NCBI RefSeq assembly: GCF_030704535.1
Contig: NC_081822.1
Coordinates: forward strand, 35,199,501-35,263,500
Source of the DNA: Vitis vinifera
Taxonomy: Eukaryota > Streptophyta > Magnoliopsida > Vitales > Vitaceae
Direction of reading: 5' to 3'
DNA length: 64,000 bases
A program made the translations under genes and the position numbers. How positions within the stretch are numbered: the stretch's first letter is position 1; the number at the start of each line of letters is the position of its first letter. The notes beneath the pieces are model-generated. The model saw only the letters and a list, made by a program, of their open reading frames with translations. It ran no database searches and was not told where the DNA came from. Positions 34,871-47,100 of this stretch are shown piece after piece.

Positions 34871-36384
34871 TTGATGAGCTTCTCGACCAGATACTAGAGG
34901 CTCCTGCATGTTTCTGTCGTGTGACCGTGTTCCTTGTGGAAGACACATCTCTTGCTATGATCCCTTGTGGATGGGTCTGTTCCTTGGGGTCTTGGCCACC
35001 TGAAGTCAGACAAACCTTGGATCATAGGGAGAAGTTTTTCATATGATATGGAAAGAGGCGTGGGGGGCGGCCTATCCGGGAGACTCGGTCCCTCCTGCCT
35101 CCGATCGGACGACCTTGGCCGATCCGGAGGTTTAGCATTTCTCTCCGCGTCACCTCTAGATGGTCGTCCGACAACCAAAACTTGTTGGGTGGCTGCACGC
35201 ACGTCATCTTCGAGCATCGAATATTTGTTGGCTCGTCTGAATAAGTCATCCATCGTTGTAGGAGGCTTTTTAGCCAGTGATTCGAAAAATGGAGTGTCTG
35301 GACAGATGCTTCGCTTGAAGATCTGTAGGACAACATCCATATTGCAAGCCTCTACTTGAAGTACGGCTTGGCCAAACCGCTTCACAAATTCCCTCAAGGA
35401 TTCGTTATCTTGCATTTTTATGTTCTGCAGGGTGCTGATATTTTGCTTGTGTCGAGCGGAGCACAAGTATTGTCCCACGAAAGCTTCGAACAGGTCCCTG
35501 AAATTGCCAACAGAGTTGGGAGGTAGGTGATGAAACCATGAGAGGGCCTGTCCTTGTAGGCTGGCGGGAAATACTTTGCATAGTAGTGCATCGTTGCCAA
35601 TATCAAGTGTCATGAGCTGTCGATAATGCATGATGTGATCGAAGGGATCGCTAGTCCCATCGTATGTGGAAAATTTTGGCACGAGGAATCCCCTTGGGGG
35701 CTCGTAATGGATGATATGAGAGCAGAAGGGCGTGGAGAGCATGTCATCCAGCCTTCTGCTGATGGAGCTAATGGGTGGCTCATTTGGGAGGTTTCCCCCA
35801 GCCTGCTGTACCGCTGGGTGCGAATGAACTTTCCGCATCACGGGGGTGACTATGGGGTCACGATGCGGGTGTACGTTCTGCACCATGGGGGTGGCCATGG
35901 GGTCAGGGCGTGGTGCCCAGGTTGTGGCTACTGGTGGCCTTGACCTTCCAGGCTCTTGTGGGCCTAGTCTTGTGCGCATTGAATTTGACAACTGAGGTCT
36001 TCTATCGAGTTGTCTTTTTGCTGAAAAGTGAGTAGAGTCTGAGCTTTCCTCACGGGGAGCTCAAGGCATAGGCGTGTGTGGCTCATGAGGCCTCACGTTG
36101 CATGCTCCTGGGATGGCTCCTGTGGTCCCAGGATATATTGATTCTGGTTCTTGTTGAGGCCTCGAGTTTGCTACTTGGCCTCTTGAACGCTGACGTCGAG
36201 GAGGCCCTGATGTTGAAGCCTGGATGCGTAATACAATGTTTTCTTCTCTCAATCTTTCTGTCTCCTAGAGGAGAGCTTTCAGTTGTCGTTCGCTTGCCAA
36301 CTGTCTTTTTTCGATGGTCTGACGCCATTCAAAATCATCTTCCTCTCTCCTACCAGATGAACGACTTCGGGAAGGTGTGGCCAT
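34871..36384 (-). pseudogene. Gypsy gag
   Basis: Starts MATPSRSRSSGRREED at 36384 and runs in the same frame as protease. In-frame stops lie near 36268, 36061 and 34894. The retrotransposon gag core is clear (FLVPKFSTYDGTSDPFDHIM, LSWFHHLPPNSVGNFRDLFE, ESLREFVKRFGQAV). Near the end is a Cys/His cluster, RCVFHKEHGHTTETC, of the form common in this lineage. The N-terminal third is Pro/Arg-rich. Confidence 0.88.
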
Positions 36385-36417
36385 CTTTGCTAGTGACTGA
36401 ATGAAAAAGTTTTCCCA

Positions 36418-36429
36418 CAGACGGCGCCA
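36418..36429 (-). other. Gypsy primer binding site
   Basis: The minus strand after the 5' LTR reads TTGGCGCCGTCTGTGGGAA. TGGCGCC-type primer sites directly after the LTR are characteristic of plant Ty3/gypsy elements of the Tat/Athila branch. The primer tRNA was not determined. Confidence 0.8.
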
Positions 36430-36430
36430 A

Positions 36431-37200
36431 TGTTGATACCTCGCGCTCCTGGTGTTTCACGTAGTTGCCAAATGGATGGATGTGCGACCTCAACCAAAAT
36501 AGGTTCTTGATTCAGTCGTTATACCTGCAAAAAGGACATCCGGACGGGGTGTCCGGATGCACCCTCCGATGGTTTTGTTAGCCATGGTTTGGGAGAGGGA
36601 CAAATCAGTTGGCCTTTTACTAGGTATAGCAAGCTTACTTCCTCTTTGTGTGAAGGTTGATATATATAGTTCTAGGAGCATTGTTCCTGTCATTAATGGT
36701 GGGGAGATATTTTATGTTTGTCATGATGACATTAGGTGGCAGCATGGCCATCATCACCCTACGGGCGGCTGACAGGGATCGTGGCAGGTGATGCGGCTGT
36801 CAGAGATCGTGGGAAGTGATCATGTGGAATGATCGTAGGAAGTGACTTGTTGTCACTTCATCCTGTCCTCTCACCCTGCAGGTGGCGGAACGTGGGCCAT
36901 GACAGGCTGTTGTGGTAACGTGTGAGACTTGCTTACTTCAGTCAATAATCCGGACCATTGTATCCGGATGGCATATGTTGATCATCCGGATGTATTGTGT
37001 AAGCCGTCCGGATGATACGTTTATAAATGTCGTTTGATCTTCCTTGAGGTAATCCGGAAAAGCATGTCATGTGTGCTTTATAGGAAGATCCGGATGAGGG
37101 TGACTCGGATGACAATTAGTGTCATGTGTCACTGTAAGATGCATGCCACGTGTCACTGCAAGATGCGTGCCACATGTTCTTGGAGGGAGGGGTCCCTACA
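36431..37200 (-). repeat. Gypsy 5' LTR
   Basis: A 770-bp LTR with intact ends (TGTAGGG..ATCAACA on the minus strand). Internally it carries many ATCCGGA/TCCGGAT motifs, an array of repeated GTGCCA(C/T)GTGTCACTG units near the outer end, and several ACGTGT sites. Confidence 0.92.
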
Positions 37201-37205
37201 ACAAT

Positions 37206-39180
37206 CATGTGAAGAAAAATTGTTCTCAAGAAGAGAAGACTATGGTACTTCAAAACATGTGGAGTTCTGAAAACATCAATTGACCTAGAAAATGTCAATG
37301 AGACGACTAGTAAGTAACCTTGAAATGTCAAATAAAGATATCATACATGAAGAAGATACTGCAACTCAAGTACTTCCACAATAGCAAGATTCAACTATAG
37401 TTACTAGACCAAGAAGAGATATTCAAATGCTTACTTGATTTGTTGATATGATAGTATATGTATTTCCAATAATAGATGAGGATGTACTTCTTCTTACAAA
37501 GAGGCAGTGAAAAAATAAATTTAGTAAACATTGGAGGCATGCAACGGAAGTAGAAAATGTAGTCCCTTCAAAAGAATGAGACGTGGGAGTTATCTCAACT
37601 ACACAAGGGTAAGAAAAAAATTGGAAGCAAATGTGTATATACAAAAATAAGACAATTTCTAGGCTAAGGGTTGTCCTCAAGAAGAAGGCATTGACTATGA
37701 TGACGTATTTTCTCCAATGGTAAAGTATTCCTCTATCCAAATTTTGTTAGTCTTGGTTGTATTGTTGGACCTTGAACAAGTTCAGCTTGATATAAAAACA
37801 ACATTTTAAAATGGTCATGAGAAAGGAGAGATTCATATGAATAAGCCGGATGGTTTTAAGGTTGTCTGAAATGCAAATTGAGAAATTCGCTATATGGATT
37901 AAGCAACTCCAATCCAAGCTAGACAATAGTACACAAAAAATCAATTTGATCATAGTGTATGTTTTCGCAATCTATATGATGGATCTTTCATATACTTGCT
38001 CCTATATAATGATAATATATTGGTAGCATCCAACGAAAAATGGAAATTGAAATACTGAAAACTCAGTTAAGTCAACAAAATGGAATAAAAGAAAAAGAAA
38101 GATTCTTGGCACAGAAATATGCAAAGATAGAGTCAAAGGCTAGGGTAGTTTGACACAAGCAATATTTGAATAAACAAGCACGTACAAAGTGGCATGACTA
38201 AGTAATCCAAACATGTAAGTACCCACTTGCTTCTCATTTCAAGCTTGGTGGCATAAATGCAAAACATGAGTACCTATCGCAAGTTCCTTGTTCTAAAGCA
38301 GTAAATAGCTTGATGTATGTTATCATGTGTATGAGGCCTGATATTTCACAAGTTGTTAGTTTGGTTAGCAGGTATCTGGATGATCTTGGTGAAGGACATT
38401 GGCGAGCTATGAAATGGATTTTACAATATGTACATTCTGCACACTTTAGATGTTGGCTTGGTTTTTTAGTAGGATGATGGTATAGGTAAATGTACTGTTA
38501 GTTATGTCAATTCTGATTATACAACTGACTTAAAATAAATGTCAATTAATTATAGGTCATGTATTTACTTTTGCTACAGACTTGCAAGTTGGAAGTCTAC
38601 TCTATAATCTTATAGTTGCCTTGTCAAATAGAGGCAGAGTATATGGTATTCTCTGAGGTTGTTAAGAAGGTGATTTGGTTACATGGACTGCTTTAGAACT
38701 TTGAAGTTGTTCAAAAACGTATTAGTGTGTATTTTGGTAGCCAAAGTGTTATCACTTAGTTAAAAATCAAGCTTATCACATACATTTGAAGCATATCAAT
38801 GTTCAATTTGACTTTTTAGTGAAATTATTGAAGGAAATATTTACATCCAAAAAACTGAAACTGCAAATAATCCGGCAGATATCTTTATTACGGTGGTACT
38901 AACATTCTAGTTCAAGCATTGTTGAACTTGATTTAAACCTTGGAGTTTGAATGCCTTTCGGGTGTACGGGCATCTAAAGGTTCATTTGGAGGAGATGATA
39001 ATTAGTTCACTTGTGAAGAAGAATTTTGGTAGTTGGTAGTAGAGGACTAATTTGCCAAGGTGGAGATTGGTCAGTTTTTGACTTAATTAGTGTTTGTTAT
39101 TTTTTTGGAATCCTTGTCCCACATGATTATAAATTGGTTTTGCTAGGGTTTCAGGGCCTATAAATAAGTCTAAGTCCGCG
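37206..39180 (+). mobile_element. Copia remnant A, 3' part with LTR trace
   Basis: Continuation of the copia sequence interrupted by the gypsy insertion. RT fragments (SLQKNETWEL at about 37560; LYGLSNS at about 37890) and RNase H/C-terminal pieces are broken by stops and indels. It ends near 38900-38930 with a region equivalent to the copia ADIFTK motif, then a purine tract CCAAGGTGGAGATTGG (about 39057) and a short LTR remnant with CCTATAAATAAGTC (about 39159). It aligns throughout with 45000-46830. Confidence 0.8.
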
Positions 39181-39199
39181 CCACTGGCTTATGAATTGG

Positions 39200-39428
39200 T
39201 TTTGCAGGGGAAACACACCAAATACTTTGCTCCTTTGGCTTGGGTCTGCTGCAATGTTCATCATCCAGTGAGTTAAACCCATTGAAGAAAAAGTGGGAGC
39301 CATTGAAGACAAAATTTAATATTTCGAGTTTGAACAAATCCTGAAGACTGAAGAACCCTAGCAACACCGGCTAGGGCTACAAGATGAAAAAGCGCCAAAA
39401 AGAAGCGGATTCTACTGAAGCATGTCAT
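39200..39428 (-). pseudogene. Mannanase exon-1 fragment, copy-5-like
   Basis: The minus strand reads MTCFSRIRFFLALFHLVALA and [13 protein letters not shown]. It then loses frame in the region equivalent to [12 protein letters not shown] and ends against the copia LTR trace. The single-Leu RVLQ resembles copy 5 rather than copies 1-4. No catalytic exon follows. Confidence 0.88.
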
Positions 39429-40449
39429 CGTGCCTAATTACAAGGTTGGCTGATGAACATTAATTGTAAATATAAGATAAGGCTCAGAATATGTTATTAA
39501 ATATAGGATGGCCTTTTGATGACAAAGCTATTCTCAGACTCCCAGAAATTGATGGAAAAGCTATGAAATGCAATGACTAGTGCAAGTTTGATCCAAAAAT
39601 ACACATTTATAGACAGACATTCCGATAGGGTCCAATGGAGTGTGTGGGCATAGGAATGGATTAATGGAGCCATGAAAGCTGTAATCAGTCTATGAGATAC
39701 AAATGGAGGGTTATCACCAAAAATAAGCATGCATGCCTTGATAATAGTGGTTATTACTTAATTTGGTATCAATACCTAGCCTGTTACTAAAAATGGATAG
39801 AGAAGAAGAAAAAAATATTATAATATGTCTTTAATTTGGTCAGTATATCTTTACACTGTTAAAGAAGAGAATTAAGATTTAAAACTTCTCTTCTGAAGTT
39901 GAGTTACGTACAGCATTTGCAGTTTGAGTTTAGAACAACAGATATCAAAACTAAAAATCTTTTCTCTTATGCAATAACAACCACTTTTTCTTAAGATGCT
40001 TATGAATTAAAATTTACAAGTGCATCAAGGGGCAGTAGTTCTGTAAATTGATTCCTTTGATGACAGTAAACCATTGGCCAGATTGACGTTGTTAACAAAA
40101 TTAAAACCCAATTTCTTATATTTGAAAATGAATCAGATAGGACAAAGTATGAGGATCAAAAACAAAAATAAATATTACAATAATATTTATTACTTCTCCA
40201 CATGACCTCATCAGTTGCATATTGCTTCTCCACCTAATAATAATAATAATAAAAACAAAAAAAACATAGTTTGATTGAAATGAATCCTTCAATAATCAAT
40301 GGTGAAGTACATCTGGTTGTGTTTATAAGGTCCTAGTTCATAAGCACTAAATTCTAATGCTAATACTCTCTTCAAGTGCTTTCACCCTGCTGCTTCAATA
40401 CCATTACTCTATATCTGAGCTTCATAATAACTTTTCATATCCTATATAT
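39429..40449. other. Upstream remnant and 3' flank of mannanase copy 2
   Basis: 39429-39560 is the worn upstream part of the preceding fragment. 39618-39745 repeats 16850-16975. 39888-40150 repeats 47095-47350. All belong to duplicated mannanase flanking DNA; there is no independent gene. Confidence 0.65.
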
Positions 40450-42073
40450 TTAGACGTGGTCAAGGGCTATCATTTTATTAGATTGTTGAGTAATGATGCC
40501 GCTTGTTGAAGGATTTTGAGACAAAACAATATCATATCCATCATCATACGACTGCATCCCCTCGACCATGAGTTGCCAAACCAAGCCTCCACCAATTCCT
40601 CCACTTCTTGCAAAGTTGTAGATGTTGGTATAAACGGCATTCAAGAATGTATCCCTTGCACTGATACTATATCCCTGGTCTTTGCTCGATTTTCCAAATT
40701 CAGAAAAAACCATTGGCTTCTTTATTATTGTCTCCGAGTCTGTCAAATGGCTCGTCATCCATCTTTGCATGAAAGCCATCTGTGAGCTATCATCCTTTCC
40801 GGACAGCCTGTTGGAAATTAGGCATGCAAGTTGTTAGCTTCAACATATTCTTAATAAACTTGTAATGATAAATGTTAGAGAGAAGTAATTAGAATGTATT
40901 GCTTACCAAATATCAGGATATGCATGTATGGTTGTGAAATCAATCTCCTTAACAAGATGATTGCTGATAAAATCTGTGCCGACTTGGTAACCAGGGTTTA
41001 TTGCCTTCTTTTCTGGCATTGAATCTCCATAGAATCCTTCCATGCCTACTGTCAACAAGTGGTTGTTGTCAATGGATTTTACATAGCTAGCCATTTCTTG
41101 AATCCATCCCTGCCATATTGAAGAATTGTGATTAGTTTAAGGAAGCACTCCTCGATAATTATAAACATGTGCACCAAAGGCTACCAAATAATGTTATGGG
41201 TGCGTGTCAAGGCTCACATTTATGGTTTTTCCAGAGTAATCAACTTGGCAACGTGGCTCGTTTATCAGTTCCCATGCCATGATTGTGGGGTCATCTTTGT
41301 AAGCAACTCTGGTGATTGTATTGATCCTTGTTAGTACTCTCTGCAAGAAATTAAGCCAAGAATAGTATTAGGAATCAAGTCCTTAGGAAAAATTCGTCAA
41401 ATCTAACCTGATGTGAGTTCGGAATTTATAATAATTTGTACCTTAACGTGGTTCTTATAGTAGCCTTTGACGACTTCATTAGTGTAAAAATCATCATCAC
41501 TGTTCACTGGAGCACCAGCATTTCTAGCCCAACTCACGTACTGAGGCCTTCCTCCAAAGTCTTTGTAGTTGTTGCTCAAACTCAAAATCAAGTGGACTCC
41601 ATTCTTTCTTGCCTCCGAGATCACAAAGTCAAGTCCCTGAATATTTGTTGTCATATTTAAGTATAAAAAAAGTTAGTAAATTAAATTTCTACATAAATGC
41701 ACAAAAAAAAAAAAAAAAAGATTTCTGGAAAAGCTGGAACCTGAAAGACACGCTCATCATAAACTCCAGGGGATATTTGAAGAGCTTGGCTGCCTCCATC
41801 GTTGAATGCCCATGTCCTACAGACACTCAGCCGTGCAGCTGTAGCCTGGCTAAAAACATCCGACACTTTACTCCTTTGGCTTGGATCTGCGGCCACATTC
41901 ATCATCCAGTATGAGTTGAACCCATTGAAGAAGAAAGGGGAACCATTGAGGATGAATTGAGTATTTCGAGTCTGAACAAATCCCGAAGATTGAAGAAGCA
42001 CTCTAGCTTCACAAGCTAGGGCAACGAGTAGGAAAAGCACTGAAAAGGAGGTGATTCTACTGAAGCAGGCCAT
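40450..42073 (-). CDS. Endo-beta-1,4-mannanase copy 2 (GH5, intact)
   Basis: Exons 42073-41741, 41636-41442, 41340-41218, 41109-40907 and 40807-40450. All have GT/AG borders and join in frame to give 403 residues plus stop, the normal size for plant MAN enzymes. It hydrolyses internal beta-1,4 bonds of mannans in the cell wall after secretion. Visible: signal peptide (residues 1-23, ending ACEA); SVCRTWAF in exon 1; acid/base Glu in WELINEP (about residue 204); HAYPD (about 280); nucleophile Glu in VFSEFGK (about 321); LVWQL substrate-cleft Trp. Closest to copies 1 and 4. Differences from copy 1 include MACFSR at the start, KTIN at the exon-3 end and ARDTFLN in exon 5. A TATA element lies at 42141-42154. 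Substrate preference cannot be read from sequence. Confidence 0.95.
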
Positions 42074-42140
42074 TGTAGTAACTGGGTTTTGTTTTGGGAA
42101 TTCTTGTTGGTCTGGATATGAAGCACTTGTGTTGAGTTTG

Positions 42141-42154
42141 CTGCTTATTTATAG
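42141..42154 (-). promoter_or_regulatory. TATA element of mannanase copy 2
   Basis: CTATAAATAAGCAG on the minus strand, 68-81 nt before the ATG, identical to that of copy 1. Confidence 0.75.
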
Positions 42155-43966
42155 CAACAAAATGGGGAGAGAAGTTTGCTAATTTAGGAAAGCTTTAAGC
42201 AGAGGAGATGTTGAGTCATATTCCATGTGAAATCATGAGTAAAATTGGGGAGTGTAATTAGTAGAGAGAGATTTTGAAGAATGAAAAATTAGAGGAAGAA
42301 GATATGGTAGTTGAAAGAGTTGGTTAAAAGTTAGTTGAAGAGAACATGGAATTGGTAGGACGGTAATAATTAACGATTTAGCCGAAATTCCTTAAGATGA
42401 GGCTCAAATTTTGTTGCTAAATATAGCAAATATGCTGTTGATGGTTGCAATCCATGTGGGCTGTTAATGACAAAGCCATCTGCAGCCTACCAAGAAACAA
42501 AAGGAAAAGCCTCTGGATAAGCCCATATTTCCTTCAAAAGTTGTTACTTCATCTATGTCACACTATCACATGGTGTGAGGCCAACCCACCTTCACAATGA
42601 TGAATCAACACATGGAAAGAGTCACATGACTTGAACATGGACTTGTGGGAGTCCGGGCAAAGGTTTGAATATTGGATTGAACCAATCAAAGAAAAATGAA
42701 AAAGAAAACAGGAAAAGAAAAATCTAATAGTCTAATCCATTGTAAACCAAAGTGATTCTAAAATTGGAAAAATTATCAGGTCAGAATTTTAATTATATAT
42801 ATATAATTAAAACTTATAGATTCTTCATTTTTTCTGTTTGATATTCACTTATTAAAAGATGATGAGGATAAAATGCAATGTATTAATATTTCTAATTTTA
42901 TTACATATTTAAATGTTAAGAAGATATATTTAAAAATGAAATAAAATTATGCAACTTTAACTCCAACATTAATGAAAAAAGAGAGGGCAGTCGAAGTCGA
43001 CTTTATTCTATAGCCAGAATTATTAATTCAAAGATGGGCTAAAAACATGAACCCAACGGGAGGAACCTTTTTTGTGGCTGGATATCATTTATAATATTTT
43101 CACCTTATTTGTATCTATCTAATTCTTTTTTAAAATAATAATAATAATAATAATCTCTATTCAGCATTCCAGATTTTTATATTAAAAAGCTTATGTTCAA
43201 AATTCATGTGACCATATGAGGTGGATAAAGTACCATTTTTAAAATTTTCAGGGAATGTGGGAGTTATTCAAGGGCCATTTTTAAATCTTTTGAGGCTGCA
43301 GACAGCCATGTCATCAACGGCCCACATGTATTGCAACCATCAGCCGTATGTTTCCAATATTTAGTAACATATTTGAGCCTCATCTTAATGATCTTATTTA
43401 TATATACATATATAAATAATTCAACATCTGTATGATATCATACCCTAAAAGTTTTTGTTGAGTCAGTCATGTGAAGCTGATTTCACACCATATGATCGTA
43501 TGAGGTGGATAAAGTGCAACTTTTTGGGGGAAAGGGGGAGTTATTCAACCGCCATTTTTTAAATCTTGAGGGGCTGCAAATAGCAATGTCATCAACAGCC
43601 CACATGTATTGCAACCATCAGATGCATGTTTCCTATATTTAGTGACATATTTTGAGCCTTATCTTAAGGAAATTGCTATTGAATCTTTAATCACTGATGC
43701 CTCAGCAATTCCATGTTCTCTTCAACTAAAACTAACCAACATGCACCTTCAACTACCCTATCTTCTTCCTCTATTCCTTTCTTGTTCACCATCTCTCTCT
43801 ACTTATTACACCTCCCAATTTTCGTCACCATTTCACATGTAAAAGCTTTCCTAAATTAACAAACTTCTCTCTTAATTCTCTATCTATAGATAACTAGAAA
43901 ATTCAATGCAAGTTCCTCATATGATCTAAACTAACAAGAACTCCTAAAACAAACCCACTTGGTAGA
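42155..43966. other. Head-to-head intergenic region, copy 2 / stub B
   Basis: The divergent upstream region, duplicated from the same ancestor as 22640-24023. It shares the ATGTCATCAACGGCCCACAT blocks at about 43305 and 43585 and the distal block with TGATGAATCAACACATGGAA at about 42598. A 0.4-kb AT-rich stretch (42700-43100) is unique to this copy. Confidence 0.65.
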
Positions 43967-44210
43967 ATGGCATACTTCAGTAGAAGCAGCTTTTTTTTTT
44001 TCAGTGCTTTTCCTCTTCTTGTAACGCTAATCTGTGAAGCTAGAGTGCTTCTTCAATATTCAGGACTTTTTCAAACCCAAAATACTCAATTCATCCTGGA
44101 CAGTTCCTCTTTCTTCTTCAATAGGTTTAACTTACACTGGATGATGAACGTAGCAGCAGAACCAAGCCAAAGGAATATGATATCTTCTGTGTTTCACTAG
44201 GCTGCAGCTG
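43967..44210 (+). pseudogene. Mannanase exon-1 stub B, cut off by copia DNA
   Basis: MAYFSRSSFFFFSAFPLLVT begins a near-complete signal peptide, followed by EARVLLQYSG, NTQFILDSSSFFFNRFN, WMMNVAAEPSQRN and an in-frame stop at about 44198. Mannanase homology ends at about 44210, at the same point as in stub A, where copia homology starts. It keeps more of exon 1 than stub A. Confidence 0.9.
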
Positions 44211-46980
44211 AATTTTTGGAAACTAGGATTTTGTGAGCACTATATTTTTGGAAAGCAAACAAGAGTGATATTTCAGATTGCAATCTTCCACTTTACTGAA
44301 GTTATCTTAGACTTTTTCCACAAGGATGTTTGGAGATCAACCAGAGGAGCTTCTAAAGGAGGTATGTACTATTTTGTTACTTTTGTTGATAACTTCTCAA
44401 GAAGGGTTTGGGTATAAGTCATGAAAACTATGGATGAAGTTTTGAGAGTGTTGCTTAAATGGAATGAGATGATTGAAACTTAAACTAGTAGGAAGATCAA
44501 ATGGCTAAGATCAGAAAAATGGTGGTAGATAAAAAAGTGGTCCATTCTCCATGTCAAAATGAGAGCATGTATAGTTCAACATTCCATGGTTAGAGATACA
44601 CCACAGAAAAATGGGAAAGCAGAGTGAATGAATCGAGCATTATGTATGTTGTCAAATGATGGAATGAACAAATAAAGAATTTTGGGTTGAGGCAGTTGTT
44701 TAGGCTTGTCATCTCACCAATTGTATGTCATCAATTATAATTAAAGGTAGAACTCTTGTTAGGGTACAATCTGGATCGGAAAACCTATAAATGATTATGA
44801 TTCCTTATCACTTTTTTGTTTCTTTGACTTTTTTCATGTGACGGAATCTAAATTAGATCTGAAAGCCAAGAGATTATTATTCATGAAGCTTAGTATAGGT
44901 GTGAAACGATATCATCTTTGGTGCCCATATTTTAAAAAAGAAAAGATAGATTTGAGCAAAGATATAACTTTTGATGAATCTTCTCTATTGAAACGTGACA
45001 AGAAACTTGTTCGAAAGAAGAGAAGACTATTGTACTTTAGAACATGTGGAGTTTGAGACAACATCAATTGACCCAACAAATGTCAATGAGACAACTAGTA
45101 ACCTTCAAATGACACATGCATGAAGAATATACTTTAGGTTAAGTTCTTCCACAATACCAGGATTCAATTGTAATTACTAGACCAAGAAGAGATATTCAAA
45201 TGCCTATTTGATTTGTTGATAGGATAGTTTCAACAAAGAGTAAGAAATGCAGTGAAAAAAATAAATTTAGAAAGCATTGGAAGCAAGCAATGGATGAAGA
45301 AATGTAGTCCCTTCAAAAGAACAACTACGCAAGGGTAAGAAATAAGAAAGTTTCAAGGCTAAGTTGGTACCAAGGGATATCCTCAAGAGGAAGGCATTGA
45401 CTATGATGACATGGTTTCTACAATGGTAAAGCATTCCTTTATCATTGTTGCATTGTTAAGTCTTGGTTGCATTGTTGGACCTTGAACAAGTTCAACTTGA
45501 TATAAAAACAACATTCCTACATGGTGAGGAGGAAGAAGAGATTTATATGAATCAGCCATATGGTTAAAGTTGTCAGAAAAGAAAATTGGGTATACAAATT
45601 GAGAAAGTTGCTATATGGATTGAGCAACTCCAAGAGCATAGCACACAAAAAATGAATTTGATCATTGTGTGTGTTTTTGCAAGCTACATGATGGATCTTT
45701 CATATACTTGCTCTTATATGATGGCAACATACAAATAGCATCTAAGAGAAAAATGGATATTGAAATATTGAAAACTCGGTTAAATAAAAAATTTGAAATG
45801 AAAAGAAACATTCTAGGCACAGAAATTTGCAAAGGTAGAAGCAACGCCAAGGCTAGTTTGACACAAGCAATATTTAAAGAAACTAATACAAAGTGGCATG
45901 ACTAAGTAATCGGAACACGTAAGGTACCCTATTTGCTTTTCATTTCAAGCTTAGTGCAACTTCATCTCCTAGCATAAATGCAGAACAAGAATACATGTCG
46001 CAATTCCTTATTCTAATGTCTTAGGCAGCTTGATGTATGTTATCATGTGTATGCAGCCTAACTTTGCAAATTGTTAGTTTGGTAAGCGGTATGCGAATAA
46101 TCTTAGTAAAGGACATTGGCAAGTTATGAAATGGATTTTGCAATACATCATGCAAACTTTGAACGTTAGTTTGGTTTTTCAGCAGGATGATGATATTGGT
46201 TAGTGTGTAGTGAGTCATGTCAAATCTAATTATACAACTGACTTTAAAAAATATCAAATTGACGATAGTTTATGTATTTGCTCTTGCTACAGGACAAGTA
46301 AGTTGGAAGTCTACTCTATAATCTACAGTTGCCTTGTCAAAAAGAGGCAGAGTACTTTGAAGTTGTTCAAAAGCATATTAGTTTGTCTTTGATAGCCAAA
46401 GAGCTATTCATTTAGCTAAAAACCAAGTATATCACACACATTTGAAGCATATCAATGTTCGGTTTTACTCCGTAAGTGAAATTATTTATTAAAGGAAATA
46501 TTTGTATCCAGAAAATTGAGACTGCTAATAATCCTATAGATATGTTTATCAAGGTGGTAATAACAATCAAGTTCAAGGGTTATTTGAACTTGATTAATAT
46601 CCTGAGAATTTGACTGCCATTCGGGTGTATGGCATCTAAAGATTTATTTGGAGGAGATGATGATTACTTCACTTGTCAAAGAAGAATTCTGGAAATTGGT
46701 AGTGGAGGACTAATTTTCCAAGGTGCATGGAGAACTTAGTTAGTGTTTGTTACTTTTTGAAATTCTTGTCACCCATGGGTTATGAATTGGTTTTGTTAGG
46801 GTTGGAGGGCCTATAAATAAGTCTAAGTCCTTTGTCTATCTAAGTGGCTTTAGCCAATATTAATCTGGAGAAAGCTGTTTGCCAACTAAGCCTCCTAGTT
46901 TGATATTCATCCAAGTTTCGTAATTTTCTGATTTAAAGATTATTGGATTAGTTTTGTAATTTTCTGATTTGGTTGTTAGT
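44211..46980 (+). mobile_element. Copia remnant B (uninterrupted duplicate of remnant A)
   Basis: Integrase pieces (ALYFWKAN.. frame, YYFVTFVDN, RRVWV), the integrase core near 44500-44700, RT pieces (45300-45640, including LYGLSNS), RNase H and C-terminal pieces to about 46640. The remnant ends in an LTR trace with CCTATAAATAAGTC (about 46810). Many stops and indels. It lacks the gypsy insertion and so records the pre-insertion state of remnant A. It has no 5' LTR or gag. Confidence 0.82.
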
Positions 46981-46984
46981 GGAT

Positions 46985-47100
46985 TAATTGTTATTTATAG
47001 GTAAAACTGGGTAGAGAAAGACAGAAAAGGTTGACAATTTAGGAAAGCTCTCAGAGGAGAAGCTGAATCATTTAACATATGAAAGGATGAGGTAGTTGTC
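46985..47100 (-). pseudogene. Orphan mannanase promoter remnant
   Basis: A minus-strand TATA (TTATTTATAG at about 46991 on the plus strand) and the TTTAGGAAAGCT block (about 47038), spaced as in the intact promoters, but with no exon 1 beside it. It occupies the place held by the exon-1 fragment 39200-39428 in the other duplicate. Confidence 0.65.

Larger units (their letters stand above)
24918..37200 (-). mobile_element. Ty3/gypsy (Tat-like) retrotransposon with antisense extra gene
   Basis: A 12,283-bp element on the minus strand flanked by the 5-bp duplication ACAAT (24913-24917 and 37201-37205). The LTRs are about 770 bp and roughly 97% identical by eye, so the insertion is younger than the copia elements here. 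Domain order along the minus strand is gag, protease, RT, RNase H, a second RNase H with a VDGAS start, then integrase. An opposite-strand gene sits between integrase and the 3' LTR. That layout is typical of the Tat lineage. Multiple stops and a frameshift make gag-pol inactive. It interrupts copia remnant A, and the paralogous remnant at 44.2-47.0 kb shows the uninterrupted site. Confidence 0.92.

Noticed and set aside
43967-44200. Stub B as a real short secreted protein gene
   Set aside because: It has a signal peptide but ends at a stop beside copia DNA, lacks every catalytic residue, and is duplicated as a chimera with stub A.
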